In this document: one piece after another, positions 43,609-52,614 of the stretch
Numbering within the stretch: the first letter of the stretch is position 1
Layout of the letters: the number at the start of each line of letters is the position of its first letter
Assembly: GCA_031406575.1 (NCBI GenBank)
Contig: JANOHP010000015.1
Coordinates: 34,365 to 98,364 of the forward strand
DNA: 64,000 bases
Origin: Ga0077555 sp031406575
GTDB taxonomy: Bacteria; Pseudomonadota; Alphaproteobacteria; Rhizobiales; Hyphomicrobiaceae
Direction: 5' to 3'
Translations under genes and position numbers: made by a program
The notes under the pieces: generated by a model
The model's input: only the letters and a program-made list of their open reading frames with translations
The model's database searches: none
Told to the model about the DNA's origin: nothing

Positions 43609-45957
43609 CTACCGCCCGAACAATTGCTTGAGCGCGTCCTTCGCTTTTCCGACTTTTTCATCGGCCTTCGGTCCGTCGCCGATGATGGTGCGCAGGGCGC
43701 CGTCGAGGTCGCCGCCTTGTAGCTGTTTGCCGATTCTGCGGGCGGCTTCCTGCGCTTGGGGAGATTTCATCGCCGCATTGACGTCGGGGATGGCTTTCAC
43801 ATCGCTCCATGGCCCCGCGATGCGCACGGGTATCTCGATTCCGGCCAGACCCGATGTCCCGGTCGCCTTGGGCTTGAGCATCAGATCGATATTCTGGTCG
43901 ACCATATTGACGGTGCCGCTGCCGGTGGCTTCGAGTGTGGGGCTCTTCAAGCGAATGTCTTGCGTGCGCCCCACGCCGCTGGCGATGGGCAAGCTGGCCG
44001 ACAGTTCGGTGAACGGCGTGCGCGCCGCCGCGTTGCGGTCGAGATTTGGCAGGCGCCCCTGGGAGAGACTGGCGGTGATGTCGTTCGCGCTCCAGCCGAT
44101 GACGGCGCCGTCGGCAACGTTGAGTTCAGCTTTTCCAGTCAGGCTCGACACCAGCTCGCGCTCGCTGCTGCCCTGCGCGCTGACGGCAATGACGACGCGT
44201 CCCCGTCCGTCCAGGCTATCGATGTTTGCGACGGTGCTCAAAAAGGGCAGCACGGAGACACCATCGGCCGACAGATTGGCACCGACGACGAGCGTGTCCT
44301 TCTGAGCATCGAGGGTAATCAAACCCTTCGCCCGGCCCCCGAACATCCGGGCGTCGCTGACATTGGCCTTCAACACGCCGGCCTTCAACGTCAGCGCCGA
44401 TTGGCTCGAGCCGATCTCCTGCTGTTTCCAAACGACGCGATCAACCTCCAGCCGTGCATCGATGTCGATCACCCGCAGCGCCGCCGATGACATCGGCTCG
44501 ACGCTCCACGCCTCGCCGGCGCGACGCGCGAACCCGCGAACCGCTGGCCCCGGCATGCTGGTTGCCGGCGGCAACGAGGGCGTTCGCTCGATCAACTCTT
44601 CGATGGAGCGCGGGGACGTTGCGGGCGGTGGCGGGGCCGAGATGCGAGGAACCGGGTGCGCTGCGGGCGTCGCGGGAGCGGAACGCAGGGCGAGGTTGCC
44701 GAGGTGATCGACATCCAGCAGGGATACCTTCAAAGCCGCTTGGATTTGCGGACGCGCTGCGGTCGTATCGACGCCGATGCGGCCCTGCAGAGCGGTCGAG
44801 CCGAACGTCAGCTGTGCGCCCGACAACGAGAAATTCTGTTGATGGCCTTTGATCTGACCCTCGAGCGCGATGGCTTGATCGGCCGCGCCCACCAGCTCGA
44901 GCCGCGCCAGACGCACCAGCGCCTCCATTGACGTGGTCGACAGGGAGATACGGCCGTCGACCACGGGCTTGGCACCCGCCGTCAATAGGCCATCGTAATC
45001 CAATCGCAGCGAGGCGCCCTTGATGTCGAGCCGGGTTTTGGTTTCCCGCGCCGCTGCAGCATCCCGCAAGGAGGCGAGCTTCAGGCCGATATCGAAGCGC
45101 TCTCCGGCGTGGACGAGCGAGCCGGTGAGATCGAGCGGGCCGGCCGGATCGGGAAGGGAAACCCTCGCCTCCAACCGCTCGATCTCGTGGCGCGTGCCAG
45201 CGCGCAGATCGGACCACGTCACCCGGCCGTCGACGATGCGCACGTCTCCAAGACTGACGCCGTTGACGCCATCAAGCGCATTGGCGCGTGGCGCGATGGG
45301 AATGGTCGCGTTCTTGGCGAAGGCGTCGAGCTCGGACGCGGAACGTTTGTCGAGGTCTCGGCGCGGGGTTGCCTGCGCCAGTTGCACCCGGTTACCGCTC
45401 TGCAAGTCCATCGCGGCGGCGAAGTCCCAGCTGCGCCGCCCGGATTGATCGACGCGTAAAGTGATGTGCGGTCGATGCAGAACGAAGCGTTCGACCTGCA
45501 CGTCGCGCAGCAGCATGGGCAACAGGGCGATGCTGACTTCCAGCTTGGCCGCAGTGAGGAGGGGATCACCGGGCATCTCGGGAGGTGCGGAGAGCGAGAC
45601 GTCCGTGGCTGTGATCCCCAGGCCGGGCAGCATCGTAAAGTGCGTGCTGCCCGTAATGACGAGGTCGCGGCCCGTGCGGTTTTTGACTTCCGCGATGATG
45701 CGATCGCGCACGAGTTCCGTCGGGGGTGCAATCGCCAGGAATGTCGCCACCGCCACAGCGAGGGCCGCAAGCCCGACTGACGCGTTCAGCAGGATCGCCT
45801 TGGCGCGGCGCACGCCCCGCGAGGGGGGGGACGCGGGACGCCGATGGGGTGAGCGAGGCGCGGGATGAGCCCCTACTGGGCCGAGTGCCAGCCGATCCCG
45901 ACGGGGTTGCGCATCGTGTGGGTTGGGCATCGGATATCTCGGCGGGCGATCGGACAT
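43609..45957 (-). CDS. AsmA family protein
   Basis: A 782-residue protein: a basic cytoplasmic N-terminus, one transmembrane helix near 50-72 (ASVGLAALAVAVATFLAIAP), then the AsmA motif VKNRTGRDLVITGSTHFTML. Repeated beta strands follow, and the AsmA C-terminal domain lies near 590-760 (VVIAVSAQGSSERELVSSLT, GKAELNVADGAVIGW). AsmA-like proteins are anchored in the inner membrane, extend across the periplasm and take part in outer-membrane lipid homeostasis. It stands alone in its orientation, with no clear operon partner. Confidence 0.92.
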   Translation of the reverse strand: MSDRPPRYPMPNPHDAQPRRDRLALGPVGAHPAPRSPHRRPASPPSRGVRRAKAILLNASVGLAALAVAVATFLAIAPPTELVRDRIIAEVKNRTGRDLVITGSTHFTMLPGLGITATDVSLSAPPEMPGDPLLTAAKLEVSIALLPMLLRDVQVERFVLHRPHITLRVDQSGRRSWDFAAAMDLQSGNRVQLAQATPRRDLDKRSASELDAFAKNATIPIAPRANALDGVNGVSLGDVRIVDGRVTWSDLRAGTRHEIERLEARVSLPDPAGPLDLTGSLVHAGERFDIGLKLASLRDAAAARETKTRLDIKGASLRLDYDGLLTAGAKPVVDGRISLSTTSMEALVRLARLELVGAADQAIALEGQIKGHQQNFSLSGAQLTFGSTALQGRIGVDTTAARPQIQAALKVSLLDVDHLGNLALRSAPATPAAHPVPRISAPPPPATSPRSIEELIERTPSLPPATSMPGPAVRGFARRAGEAWSVEPMSSAALRVIDIDARLEVDRVVWKQQEIGSSQSALTLKAGVLKANVSDARMFGGRAKGLITLDAQKDTLVVGANLSADGVSVLPFLSTVANIDSLDGRGRVVIAVSAQGSSERELVSSLTGKAELNVADGAVIGWSANDITASLSQGRLPNLDRNAAARTPFTELSASLPIASGVGRTQDIRLKSPTLEATGSGTVNMVDQNIDLMLKPKATGTSGLAGIEIPVRIAGPWSDVKAIPDVNAAMKSPQAQEAARRIGKQLQGGDLDGALRTIIGDGPKADEKVGKAKDALKQLFGR

Positions 45958-46082
45958 GTCTTGCCTCTCGACGAGCCAGCCGACTGGGGCGGTGCGGCTC
46001 GCCGCAAATGATCGATTCGACTGCTAGTCCCAGATTATGTCATGGCCGCGGTGAGGTGAAGCGGCCGTTCGCTGAACCTGGA

Positions 46083-46850
46083 TCACTCGGCTGCGACGGC
46101 ATCACCGACGGCGATCGGCCCCCCGATCGTGACTTTGGCGTAAATTCCGAAGTCGGTGTGGCCCCATGTTCGCTGCAGCAGGGAGGGAATCGCCATGTCA
46201 CGCGCCCCCGAGGTCGGATCGACGTTGGTTGCCTCGCAGCGGGTGGTGCGATCGATCACGCTCAGGGTGGCCGCGCCGAGGGTCAGGGTCTTGCCGACCC
46301 ACGACAGTTCCTCCCACGGCGGAATGCCATCGATGTGCACGTTGGCGCGAAAGCGCAGGGGATGCACGGGGCGACCGGCGACGCGCTCGAGTTCGCGCAC
46401 CGAGGCCAAATTGATGATGTGCAGGCACTTGGCCGACACGTCGGAAAAGCTGTGGCCCTCCGCGTGCACGATCTTGGGTGCGCCACGCACCGCGCCCTGC
46501 ATGTAGGCCGCGATGAACTGCTCGATCAGGTGCCGGCCCGTGGGTGTGCTCAATTGCCCCCGCGCCACCTGTTTGCCGCTGCGTTTGATCGTCAGAGTTT
46601 CAGATGCGTCATCGAAATGGGTCTCGAGGGACGCCAGCCGTTCGTCGCGCATCAGCATCAGGAAATTGATTTTGGGCAGGTATTTCGGATGCTCGGGATC
46701 GAACCGCCCCGGCCCATTCTCGATCGCATAAGCCCGGTCGAACGGCACCGTCGCGCCCTTGGAGAGGTCTACGCGGTCCAGCGACTCGGGCGAGAGACCT
46801 TTGACGGGGTAGCGGTAGAGGGACTGGATTTGGGGGGAGGTGGGGGGCAT
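46083..46850 (-). CDS. MOSC domain-containing protein
   Basis: A 255-residue protein starting MPPTSPQIQSLYRYPVKGLS. The N-terminal MOSC_N beta barrel (YRYPVKGLSPESLDRVDL) is followed by the MOSC domain with LRFRANVHIDGIPPWEELSW near 165 and RTTRCEATNVDPTSGARD near 205, which carries the conserved cysteine. MOSC proteins handle molybdenum-cofactor sulfur or, as in YcbX and mARC, reduce N-hydroxylated compounds. Which one applies is not evident. Confidence 0.9.
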   Translation of the reverse strand: MPPTSPQIQSLYRYPVKGLSPESLDRVDLSKGATVPFDRAYAIENGPGRFDPEHPKYLPKINFLMLMRDERLASLETHFDDASETLTIKRSGKQVARGQLSTPTGRHLIEQFIAAYMQGAVRGAPKIVHAEGHSFSDVSAKCLHIINLASVRELERVAGRPVHPLRFRANVHIDGIPPWEELSWVGKTLTLGAATLSVIDRTTRCEATNVDPTSGARDMAIPSLLQRTWGHTDFGIYAKVTIGGPIAVGDAVAAE

Positions 46851-47081
46851 GGGGGCTCGGTACTTTGTTCGGTCGCAGGCGCTCTTGAACAAACGAACGA
46901 ACCGTGATCAAAGACTAGGCTGCACGCTTTGAACAGGCGTGCCGCAGGGCACTAAACGATGAGCAAGTCGCTGGGGTGCGACGGCAGCCGTGTTGAATCA
47001 GCGTTCGCGTCCTGCGTCAAGGCGCCGTAGACACCTCTCCGACCTTTTGACCGCACTCGAGCGCAAAAGGACGCAGACGCA

Positions 47082-47999
47082 ATGAGCACGAACACAGAAG
47101 TCGTGAGGCTTTTTGCTTCGTTTGAAGATTGCAAGTTTGACCATCATGGCACAGAGGCGTGGACTGCTCGCAGTCTGATGGCCCCATTCGGGTATGACCG
47201 GTGGGAGAATTTCAGGGAAGCGATCAAGCGGGCACTGGAGAGCTGCGTGGCGTCTGGAATTGACCCGGCAGCCAACTTTCTCTTGGGCGATGGTTCAGAT
47301 CCATGGGTGCCCGACAAGGTTTTTCGTGGCGCCACGAAAAACCCCCAAGGCGGTCGTCCGAGCGAAGATGTCATAATGACACGACGCGCCGCCTACCTCA
47401 TCGCCATGAATGGCGACCCACGCAAGCCAGAGATCGCGTTCGCGCAGCAATACTTCGCGGCATCAACACGCACTCTCGAGGTAATCCAGCAGCGGATCGT
47501 CGAGGGCGCGCGTTTGCAAACCCGCGAAAAACTCACCGAGACCGAGGGTCGTTTCCAACGCGTAGTTTTTCAGCATGACGTTGACGGTGATGGAATTGGT
47601 CGCATCCGTAGCAAGGGCGACGAGGCTTTGTTCGGCGGCAAAAACACCCAGCAGATGAAGGACAAATGGGGCGTGCCCAAAGGACGACCGTTGGCAGATT
47701 TCGCTCCCGAGGTCGTCAATATCGCCAAGCAGCTTGGCGCGGCGATAACGACGCACAATGTGAAGGTCAATAACTTGCGCGGAGAAAACCAGATCACCGG
47801 TGAGCATGTCGCAAACAACAAGATGGTTCGCGGTGGCGTGGCATCTCGCGGGATCATCCTCGAGGATCTCGACGGTGAAGAGGATATCAAAAAAATCGAG
47901 CGTCGACACGCGAGCGAGGCAAAGAAGCTGACGGCGCCGCCGAAGGCCGAGAAACCGAGCGGCGCTACGCCGAAAAGAGCCAAAGGCAAGTCAGCGTAA
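47082..47999 (+). CDS. dinD: DinD-like DNA-damage-inducible protein
   Basis: A 305-residue protein with the DinD layout. A Bro-N-like N-terminal domain carries EAWTARSLMAPFGYDRWENF and GDPRKPEIAFAQQYFAAST. The DinD C-terminal region reads LFGGKNTQQMKDKWGVPKGR and VRGGVASRGIILEDLDGEED. In E. coli DinD is LexA-controlled and inhibits RecA filament activity. The coding sequence is lower in GC than its neighbours, a sign of transfer. Upstream, GAAC occurs at 46887, 46895 and 46899, but not with the seven-base spacing of the alphaproteobacterial LexA box. Confidence 0.9.
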   Translation: MSTNTEVVRLFASFEDCKFDHHGTEAWTARSLMAPFGYDRWENFREAIKRALESCVASGIDPAANFLLGDGSDPWVPDKVFRGATKNPQGGRPSEDVIMTRRAAYLIAMNGDPRKPEIAFAQQYFAASTRTLEVIQQRIVEGARLQTREKLTETEGRFQRVVFQHDVDGDGIGRIRSKGDEALFGGKNTQQMKDKWGVPKGRPLADFAPEVVNIAKQLGAAITTHNVKVNNLRGENQITGEHVANNKMVRGGVASRGIILEDLDGEEDIKKIERRHASEAKKLTAPPKAEKPSGATPKRAKGKSA

Positions 48000-48123
48000 A
48001 ATCTCAGACGGTGGGTGCCCCATCAGCAGGATCGCCGCCTGCTATCGCCCTGCTGTCCACCCAGCGCCGCCACCAGACAGGCCTTGATCTGGGCTTCGTG
48101 CCAGTTCTGGGTAAGCCGTGGAT

Positions 48124-48149
48124 GTTGGGTCGCGCTGCGCTGACCCAAC
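48124..48149. terminator. Hairpin downstream of dinD
   Basis: TTGGGTCGCG (48125-48134) pairs with CGCTGACCCAA (48138-48148) with one bulge around a CTG loop. It lies 125 bp after the dinD stop. This GGGTC-GACCC type hairpin is common between proteobacterial genes and may be a dispersed repeat rather than a dedicated terminator. Confidence 0.5.
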
Positions 48150-48202
48150 CGCGTGGGAAGCGCCCTAGTGTTCCGACTCAATCATAATGTACCCCTATTC
48201 AA

Positions 48203-48300
48203 CGTCATCCCCGCGACGGTGGGGATCCACGCCAAGTCGTTGAGTATACTGATAAGTGTCGTGGGTGCCCGCCTACGCGGACATGACGTTGAGGGGTGGG
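48203..48300. repeat. Inverted pair of short palindromic repeats, copies 2 and 3
   Basis: A unit at 48203-48233 (CGTCATCCCCGCGACGGTGG onward, with ATCCCC pairing to GGGGAT) faces a unit at 48258-48300 (GTCGTGGGTGCCCGCCTACG onward), with about 24 bp between. The second is nearly identical to the repeat at 5142-5179, and the first is the same sequence in reverse. Such head-to-head REP pairs mark non-coding spaces. Confidence 0.75.
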
Positions 48301-48332
48301 TTGACCGGGTGCCATATGACTGGGCCAGAACA

Positions 48333-48536
48333 CTAGCGCCGCTTTTTCGGCATAGGCAGGCTATCCCCGAATCTGTCTTCTTGCGCCAACCAGTCCAGTT
48401 TGCCCGCCGCGACGTCGCGCTCAATCCGCGCGTCCCACAGGCGTGCCTGCAATTCCTCAAACCATTCCCTGAACTTGGAAAGCTCCTCGCGCGGCAGCCG
48501 CTCGACGGCTTTCTTGAGGTCTTCCAAATTATCCAA
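48333..48536 (-). CDS. Small antitoxin-like protein without a visible toxin
   Basis: About 67 residues from TTG 48536, with AAAGG six bases upstream; TTG 48551 is an alternative. The sequence DLKKAVERLPREELSKFREW and FEELQARLWDARIERDVAAG then KLDWLAQ matches a family of short proteins usually encoded just before RelE/ParE-type toxins. The C-terminus (EDRFGDSLPMPKKRR) differs from the family and may be truncated. No toxin frame follows; repeats occupy that position. It is probably a remnant of a toxin-antitoxin pair. Confidence 0.6.
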   Translation of the reverse strand: MDNLEDLKKAVERLPREELSKFREWFEELQARLWDARIERDVAAGKLDWLAQEDRFGDSLPMPKKRR

Positions 48537-48566
48537 AGGCAAACCTTTCAAAGGCGGTCGGCCAAT

Positions 48567-48731
48567 TCACTGATCGTCGAGGCGCTCAGCCATGACGCGT
48601 AGCGCAAGTATCTCCGCTTTGATCGCAGCTTCATCGGCTGTCGCGCCGTAGGTCAAAACACCGGGAATTTGAGGAATTTCCGCAATCCTCCGGCCGTCGT
48701 CCTCTTGCTCGTATGCGATGGTCAGTTTCAT
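48567..48731 (-). CDS. HicB-like small antitoxin homologue, orphan
   Basis: A 54-residue frame beginning MKLTIAYEQEDDGRRIAEIP and continuing QIPGVLTYGATADEAAIKAE, ending RLDDQ. The pattern of a short beta-hairpin with IPGVxxYG and an alpha helix is that of HicB-type and DUF1902-like antitoxin domains. Normally a HicA toxin gene is adjacent; none is found on either side (uvrB ends 40 bp upstream, the antitoxin-like gene starts about 30 bp downstream). The ATG at 48731 is the only one that gives the family start. Confidence 0.7.
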   Translation of the reverse strand: MKLTIAYEQEDDGRRIAEIPQIPGVLTYGATADEAAIKAEILALRVMAERLDDQ

Positions 48732-48771
48732 GACATGCTCTTTACGGATTTTGTTCTAGGGCCATCATACA

Positions 48772-51531
48772 TCACGCCCCCGGCCGCCCGGTTTTCCTTG
48801 CTCGTCCACCGCGCCGTGCCTTCTTGTCCCCGCCACTCGGAGCGTCGGTAGAGCGGTTGACGTGGAGATCGGGTTTTTCGGTGGGGCGGGTCTTGTCGAC
48901 GGGCACTTCCGTGCGGCCGACGGTCATTTCATCGAGGGTGGGTTTGCGCACGCGGGAGGCGGGTTGCGCGGTGGACTGGGCGTAGGTCGGTTGCACGGGT
49001 TCGTATTCGGTGGCGATGCGGGAGCCGGCGTTGTCGGTGTCGGGCTTGCGGCCAGAGGGCGAGGGACGTGTCAGCACATTTCCCGCCGCGCCGTATTTGC
49101 GTTGGCCGGCGAACGATCCCGCGCGATCTTCGATCTCGGTCTGGCGGGCCAGCGGATCGTCCGAGATGGCGAGTTCGGTTTGCCGCAGGCGTTTGACTTC
49201 ATCGCGCAGGCGCGCGGCTTCTTCGAACTCGAGGTCGGCGGCAGCGGTGCGCATGCGCTTTTCCATCTCGTCGATGATGGCGGCGAGATTGTGCCCCACC
49301 AGCGGCACGCCGCCGATATCGGCGAGCCCCGAGTCGACCGTGACGTGATCCTGCTCGTAGACAGACGACATCACGTCGTGAATGTTGCGCTTGATACTCT
49401 CGGGCGTGATGCCGTGCGCGGTATTGTACGCCACCTGCTTTTCACGCCGCCGGTCCGTCTCGGCGAGCGCGCGCTCCATCGAGCCGGTAATGCGGTCGGC
49501 GTAAAGGATGACCCTGCCGTCGACGTTGCGGGCCGCGCGGCCAATGGTCTGGATCAGGGATGTTTCGGAGCGCAGAAATCCCTCCTTGTCCGCATCGAGG
49601 ATGGCGACGCGGGCGCACTCCGGGATGTCCAAACCCTCGCGCAGGAGATTGATGCCGATCAGCACGTCGAAGGCGCCCAGGCGCAGGTCGCGAATGATCT
49701 CGATGCGCTCCAATGTTTCGATGTCGGAGTGCATGTAGCGCACGCGGATGCCGTTGTCGTGCAGGTACTCCGTCAGGTCCTCGGCCATGCGCTTGGTCAG
49801 TACGGTGACGAGCGTGCGATAGCCTTTTTTGGCGACTTGGCGCACCTCGTCGAGGAGATCGTCCACCTGCGTTTTTGCCGGGCGGATTTCGCAGACGGGA
49901 TCGATCAGTCCAGTCGGACGGATGACTTGTTCGACGAAGGCGCCGCCGGTCTGCTCCATTTCCCACGATCCGGGCGTCGCGGACACATAGACCGTCTGGG
50001 GCCGCATCACGTTCCATTCCTCGAACCGCATGGGGCGATTGTCGAGGCACGACGGCAGGCGGAAGCCGTATTCGGCCAGCGTCGCCTTGCGCCGATAGTC
50101 GCCACGGAACATGCCACCGATCTGCGGCACGGTGACGTGACTCTCATCGGCGAAGACGAGGGCGTTGTCGGGCAGATATTCGAACAGCGTCGGCGGCGGT
50201 TCACCGGGTTTGCGGCCGGTGAGATAGCGCGAGTAATTTTCAATGCCGGCGCACGAGCCCGTGGCTTCCATCATTTCCATGTCGAACAGGGTGCGTTGCT
50301 CGAGCCGCTGGGCCTCGAGCAACTTGCCCGTGCGATACAACTCTTCGAGGCGTTCTTTCAGCTCGGATTTTATGGATTTCAGCGCCTGCTGCAGCGTCGG
50401 CTTGGGTGTCACGTAGTGTGAATTGGCGTAGATTTTGACGAGTTTCAACTCGTCGGTCTTGCTGCCGGTGAGCGGATCGAACTCGGTGATGCTCTCGATT
50501 TCGTCGCCAAACAGTGAGATGCGCCAGGCGCGGTCCTCCAAGTGGGCCGGATAGAGTTCGATCGTATCGCCTCGCGCGCGAAAACTGCCGCGCAGAAAAT
50601 TGCCGTCGTTGCGGCGGTAATGCAGCGCCACGAGGTCGGCGAGAAGCTGGTCGCGGCTGATGCGGTCGCCCAGCGAGACCGTGAACGTCATCGCCGTGTA
50701 GGTCTCGACCGAGCCGATACCGTAGATGCACGACACGGACGCCACGATGATGACGTCGTCGCGTTCGAGCAGGGAGCGGGTTGCGGCGTGGCGCATCCGG
50801 TCGATCTGCTCGTTCACTGAGGATTCTTTTTCGATGTAGGTGTCCGTGCGCGGCACATAGGCTTCCGGCTGGTAGTAGTCGTAGTACGACACGAAATACT
50901 CGACGGCGTTGTCGGGGAAAAAGCTCTTGAACTCGCCGTAGAGCTGGGCCGCCAGGGTCTTGTTGGGCGCCAGGATCAGAGCCGGGCGCTGCGTCGCCTG
51001 GATGATGTGCGCCATCGTGAACGTCTTGCCGGAGCCTGTGACCCCGAGCAGCACTTGGTTGCGCTCGTGCTTGTTGACACCATCGACCAATTCGATGATC
51101 GCCTGGGGCTGGTCGCCCTTGGGCTCGTATTCCGAGACGATGCGCAAGGGGATGCCGCCCTCGGATTTGTCGGGGCGGGGCGGGCGATGGGGGACGTAAG
51201 TCGGCACCGTTCCCGCGACGAGGGGGTGGCTCGCCATCATCGGTTGGCGGGCGATCAGCTCTTTCGCGCGGTCGGAGCGTTCCTCGGGGCGGGCGAGAAG
51301 CGCGTTGAGGCCAGCGGACGGCGAAAAGTCTTCGGGCCTCGGACGGGTCGAGCGCAGGGCGGGGAGCGCCGGCATCGATGATCCACCAGCGGGAAGAAAA
51401 GGCGCTTGCGGAGCTTCGGCGAAGCCGGGCGTTCCGGCCGCCGTTTCAGCGCGGGGCGCCACAGGCTTGCCGCTTTTGCCCCGTGAGGGGCGAGCCTTGG
51501 GGGTCGTGTCGGTTTTGTCGGAGCGCGCCAT
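48772..51531 (-). CDS. uvrB: Excinuclease ABC subunit B with terminal extensions
   Basis: A 919-residue protein starting MARSDKTDTTPKARPSRGKS. The core begins near 130 (FRLVSEYEPKGDQPQAI-like sequence LRIVSEYEPKGDQPQAIIEL) with Walker A GVTGSGKTFTMA, the beta-hairpin region YYDYYQPEAYVPRTDTYIEK, DESHVTVPQIGGM, and helicase motifs GINLLREGLDIPE and IQTIGRAARNVDGRV. A UvrC-binding UVR domain follows (EMEKRMRTAAADLEFEEAAR). E. coli UvrB has 673 residues. The extra length is about 130 residues at the N-terminus and about 110 at the C-terminus, both low-complexity and charged. It acts in nucleotide excision repair with UvrA and UvrC. Confidence 0.97.
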   Translation of the reverse strand: MARSDKTDTTPKARPSRGKSGKPVAPRAETAAGTPGFAEAPQAPFLPAGGSSMPALPALRSTRPRPEDFSPSAGLNALLARPEERSDRAKELIARQPMMASHPLVAGTVPTYVPHRPPRPDKSEGGIPLRIVSEYEPKGDQPQAIIELVDGVNKHERNQVLLGVTGSGKTFTMAHIIQATQRPALILAPNKTLAAQLYGEFKSFFPDNAVEYFVSYYDYYQPEAYVPRTDTYIEKESSVNEQIDRMRHAATRSLLERDDVIIVASVSCIYGIGSVETYTAMTFTVSLGDRISRDQLLADLVALHYRRNDGNFLRGSFRARGDTIELYPAHLEDRAWRISLFGDEIESITEFDPLTGSKTDELKLVKIYANSHYVTPKPTLQQALKSIKSELKERLEELYRTGKLLEAQRLEQRTLFDMEMMEATGSCAGIENYSRYLTGRKPGEPPPTLFEYLPDNALVFADESHVTVPQIGGMFRGDYRRKATLAEYGFRLPSCLDNRPMRFEEWNVMRPQTVYVSATPGSWEMEQTGGAFVEQVIRPTGLIDPVCEIRPAKTQVDDLLDEVRQVAKKGYRTLVTVLTKRMAEDLTEYLHDNGIRVRYMHSDIETLERIEIIRDLRLGAFDVLIGINLLREGLDIPECARVAILDADKEGFLRSETSLIQTIGRAARNVDGRVILYADRITGSMERALAETDRRREKQVAYNTAHGITPESIKRNIHDVMSSVYEQDHVTVDSGLADIGGVPLVGHNLAAIIDEMEKRMRTAAADLEFEEAARLRDEVKRLRQTELAISDDPLARQTEIEDRAGSFAGQRKYGAAGNVLTRPSPSGRKPDTDNAGSRIATEYEPVQPTYAQSTAQPASRVRKPTLDEMTVGRTEVPVDKTRPTEKPDLHVNRSTDAPSGGDKKARRGGRARKTGRPGA

Positions 51532-51620
51532 GCCCGCAATATGGCCTGCGACTCGGGCGATCTCAAGCAATCTGGCGTCGCGCCGAAGGACGCGCGGTCG
51601 AGCGCCAACTCTGCAGCCGT

Positions 51621-52517
51621 CTACTCGGCCGCGGCAATCCGCCCCGACGTCGCCGCTCCAGGCGCTGGACCCTCGTGCAGCAGGTGCCGCCAGTGCTCCG
51701 GCGTGTCACGAACGGCGCGGGGAAGCTCTGCGAGCGAAACCCGACGCAGCGAACGGCCGCAGATGCTGCGGCCTTCGCGGATCATCCGTTCGATGTTCGC
51801 CAAATTGTTGAACTCGGGCGTATTGCGCTCCTGGTGGGCGTAGCTGCGGATCTTGTATTGGATTTTCTCGGGCGTGTTGACGAACGTGAAGTGCCAGCCG
51901 CCGTGCTCGATCAACGCATGCGTCAAGGGCCGGCCGATGCGCACCACGTTTTTCGCCACGTTGATGGCTTGGTTGACCGGCATGGGCAGGCGTCGGCTCT
52001 GGCGGGCGCGGAACAGGCGAAAATCCTGAACGGCAGGAAGATGGCGTTTTTGCACCGCACGAACCGCACACAAGCCCACCCACTTGTCGACGATCGCGAG
52101 GTCGAGCTTGTAGGTGTAATAATCGCACTCGATGAACCAGATGCGCCCGGCCATGGCGGCAGGCGTCAGGCGCGCAACGTGGGCCGGGAACGGAATTTCA
52201 TCGACATCGGAAATCATGATGACGTCATCGGGAGCGGCTTCGCCCAGACCACGGGCGACGGCATTGCGCTGGAACGCTTCGCGGTCCCACGCATCTCCTT
52301 CAGCGGGCAGGTCGTCGATCACGACATGCACGATCTTGGGCAGGAAACGGGCAAACCGCTCACGATTGTCGGTGAAATGGAGGGGTTTGGGGTCGTTGGA
52401 GAACGTGCGCGTCGCCTCGGCAATGACGAAGCGATCGACCACGGAGTCGAGTTCCGTCAGCCGTAGCTCCAGAATGTCGAGTTCGTTGAAAAACGTGAAG
52501 CAATCCCAGACGGCCAC
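51621..52517 (-). CDS. Family 17 glycosyltransferase (N-acetylglucosaminyltransferase-like)
   Basis: The 298-residue product starts at GTG 52517 (VAVWDCFTFFNELDILELRL), preceded by AAGGGG with six-base spacing; a longer ATG start would add 13 residues without homology. It has GT17 features: WDCFTFFNELDILELRL, EATRTFSNDPKPLHF, the DxD-like DDVIMISDVDEIP near 92, and GGWHFTFVNTPEKIQYKIRS near 220. Eukaryotic members add bisecting GlcNAc to N-glycans; bacterial members are less studied and may decorate surface polysaccharide. No other glycan gene is adjacent. Confidence 0.88.
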   Translation of the reverse strand: MAVWDCFTFFNELDILELRLTELDSVVDRFVIAEATRTFSNDPKPLHFTDNRERFARFLPKIVHVVIDDLPAEGDAWDREAFQRNAVARGLGEAAPDDVIMISDVDEIPFPAHVARLTPAAMAGRIWFIECDYYTYKLDLAIVDKWVGLCAVRAVQKRHLPAVQDFRLFRARQSRRLPMPVNQAINVAKNVVRIGRPLTHALIEHGGWHFTFVNTPEKIQYKIRSYAHQERNTPEFNNLANIERMIREGRSICGRSLRRVSLAELPRAVRDTPEHWRHLLHEGPAPGAATSGRIAAAE

Positions 52518-52614
52518 GCGTGTCCCCTTGCCCTGGCGGCATGATGGGGCGACCATAGCCGATATCGACGGCCGGCACGCAGCGACAGGCCGTCGCCGGG
52601 GGAAATGGCGCAAT

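Noticed and set aside
46887..46902. LexA (SOS) box candidate upstream of dinD
   Set aside because: The GAAC half-sites are spaced four and eight bases apart, not seven, so it is not a canonical box; kept only as an observation.
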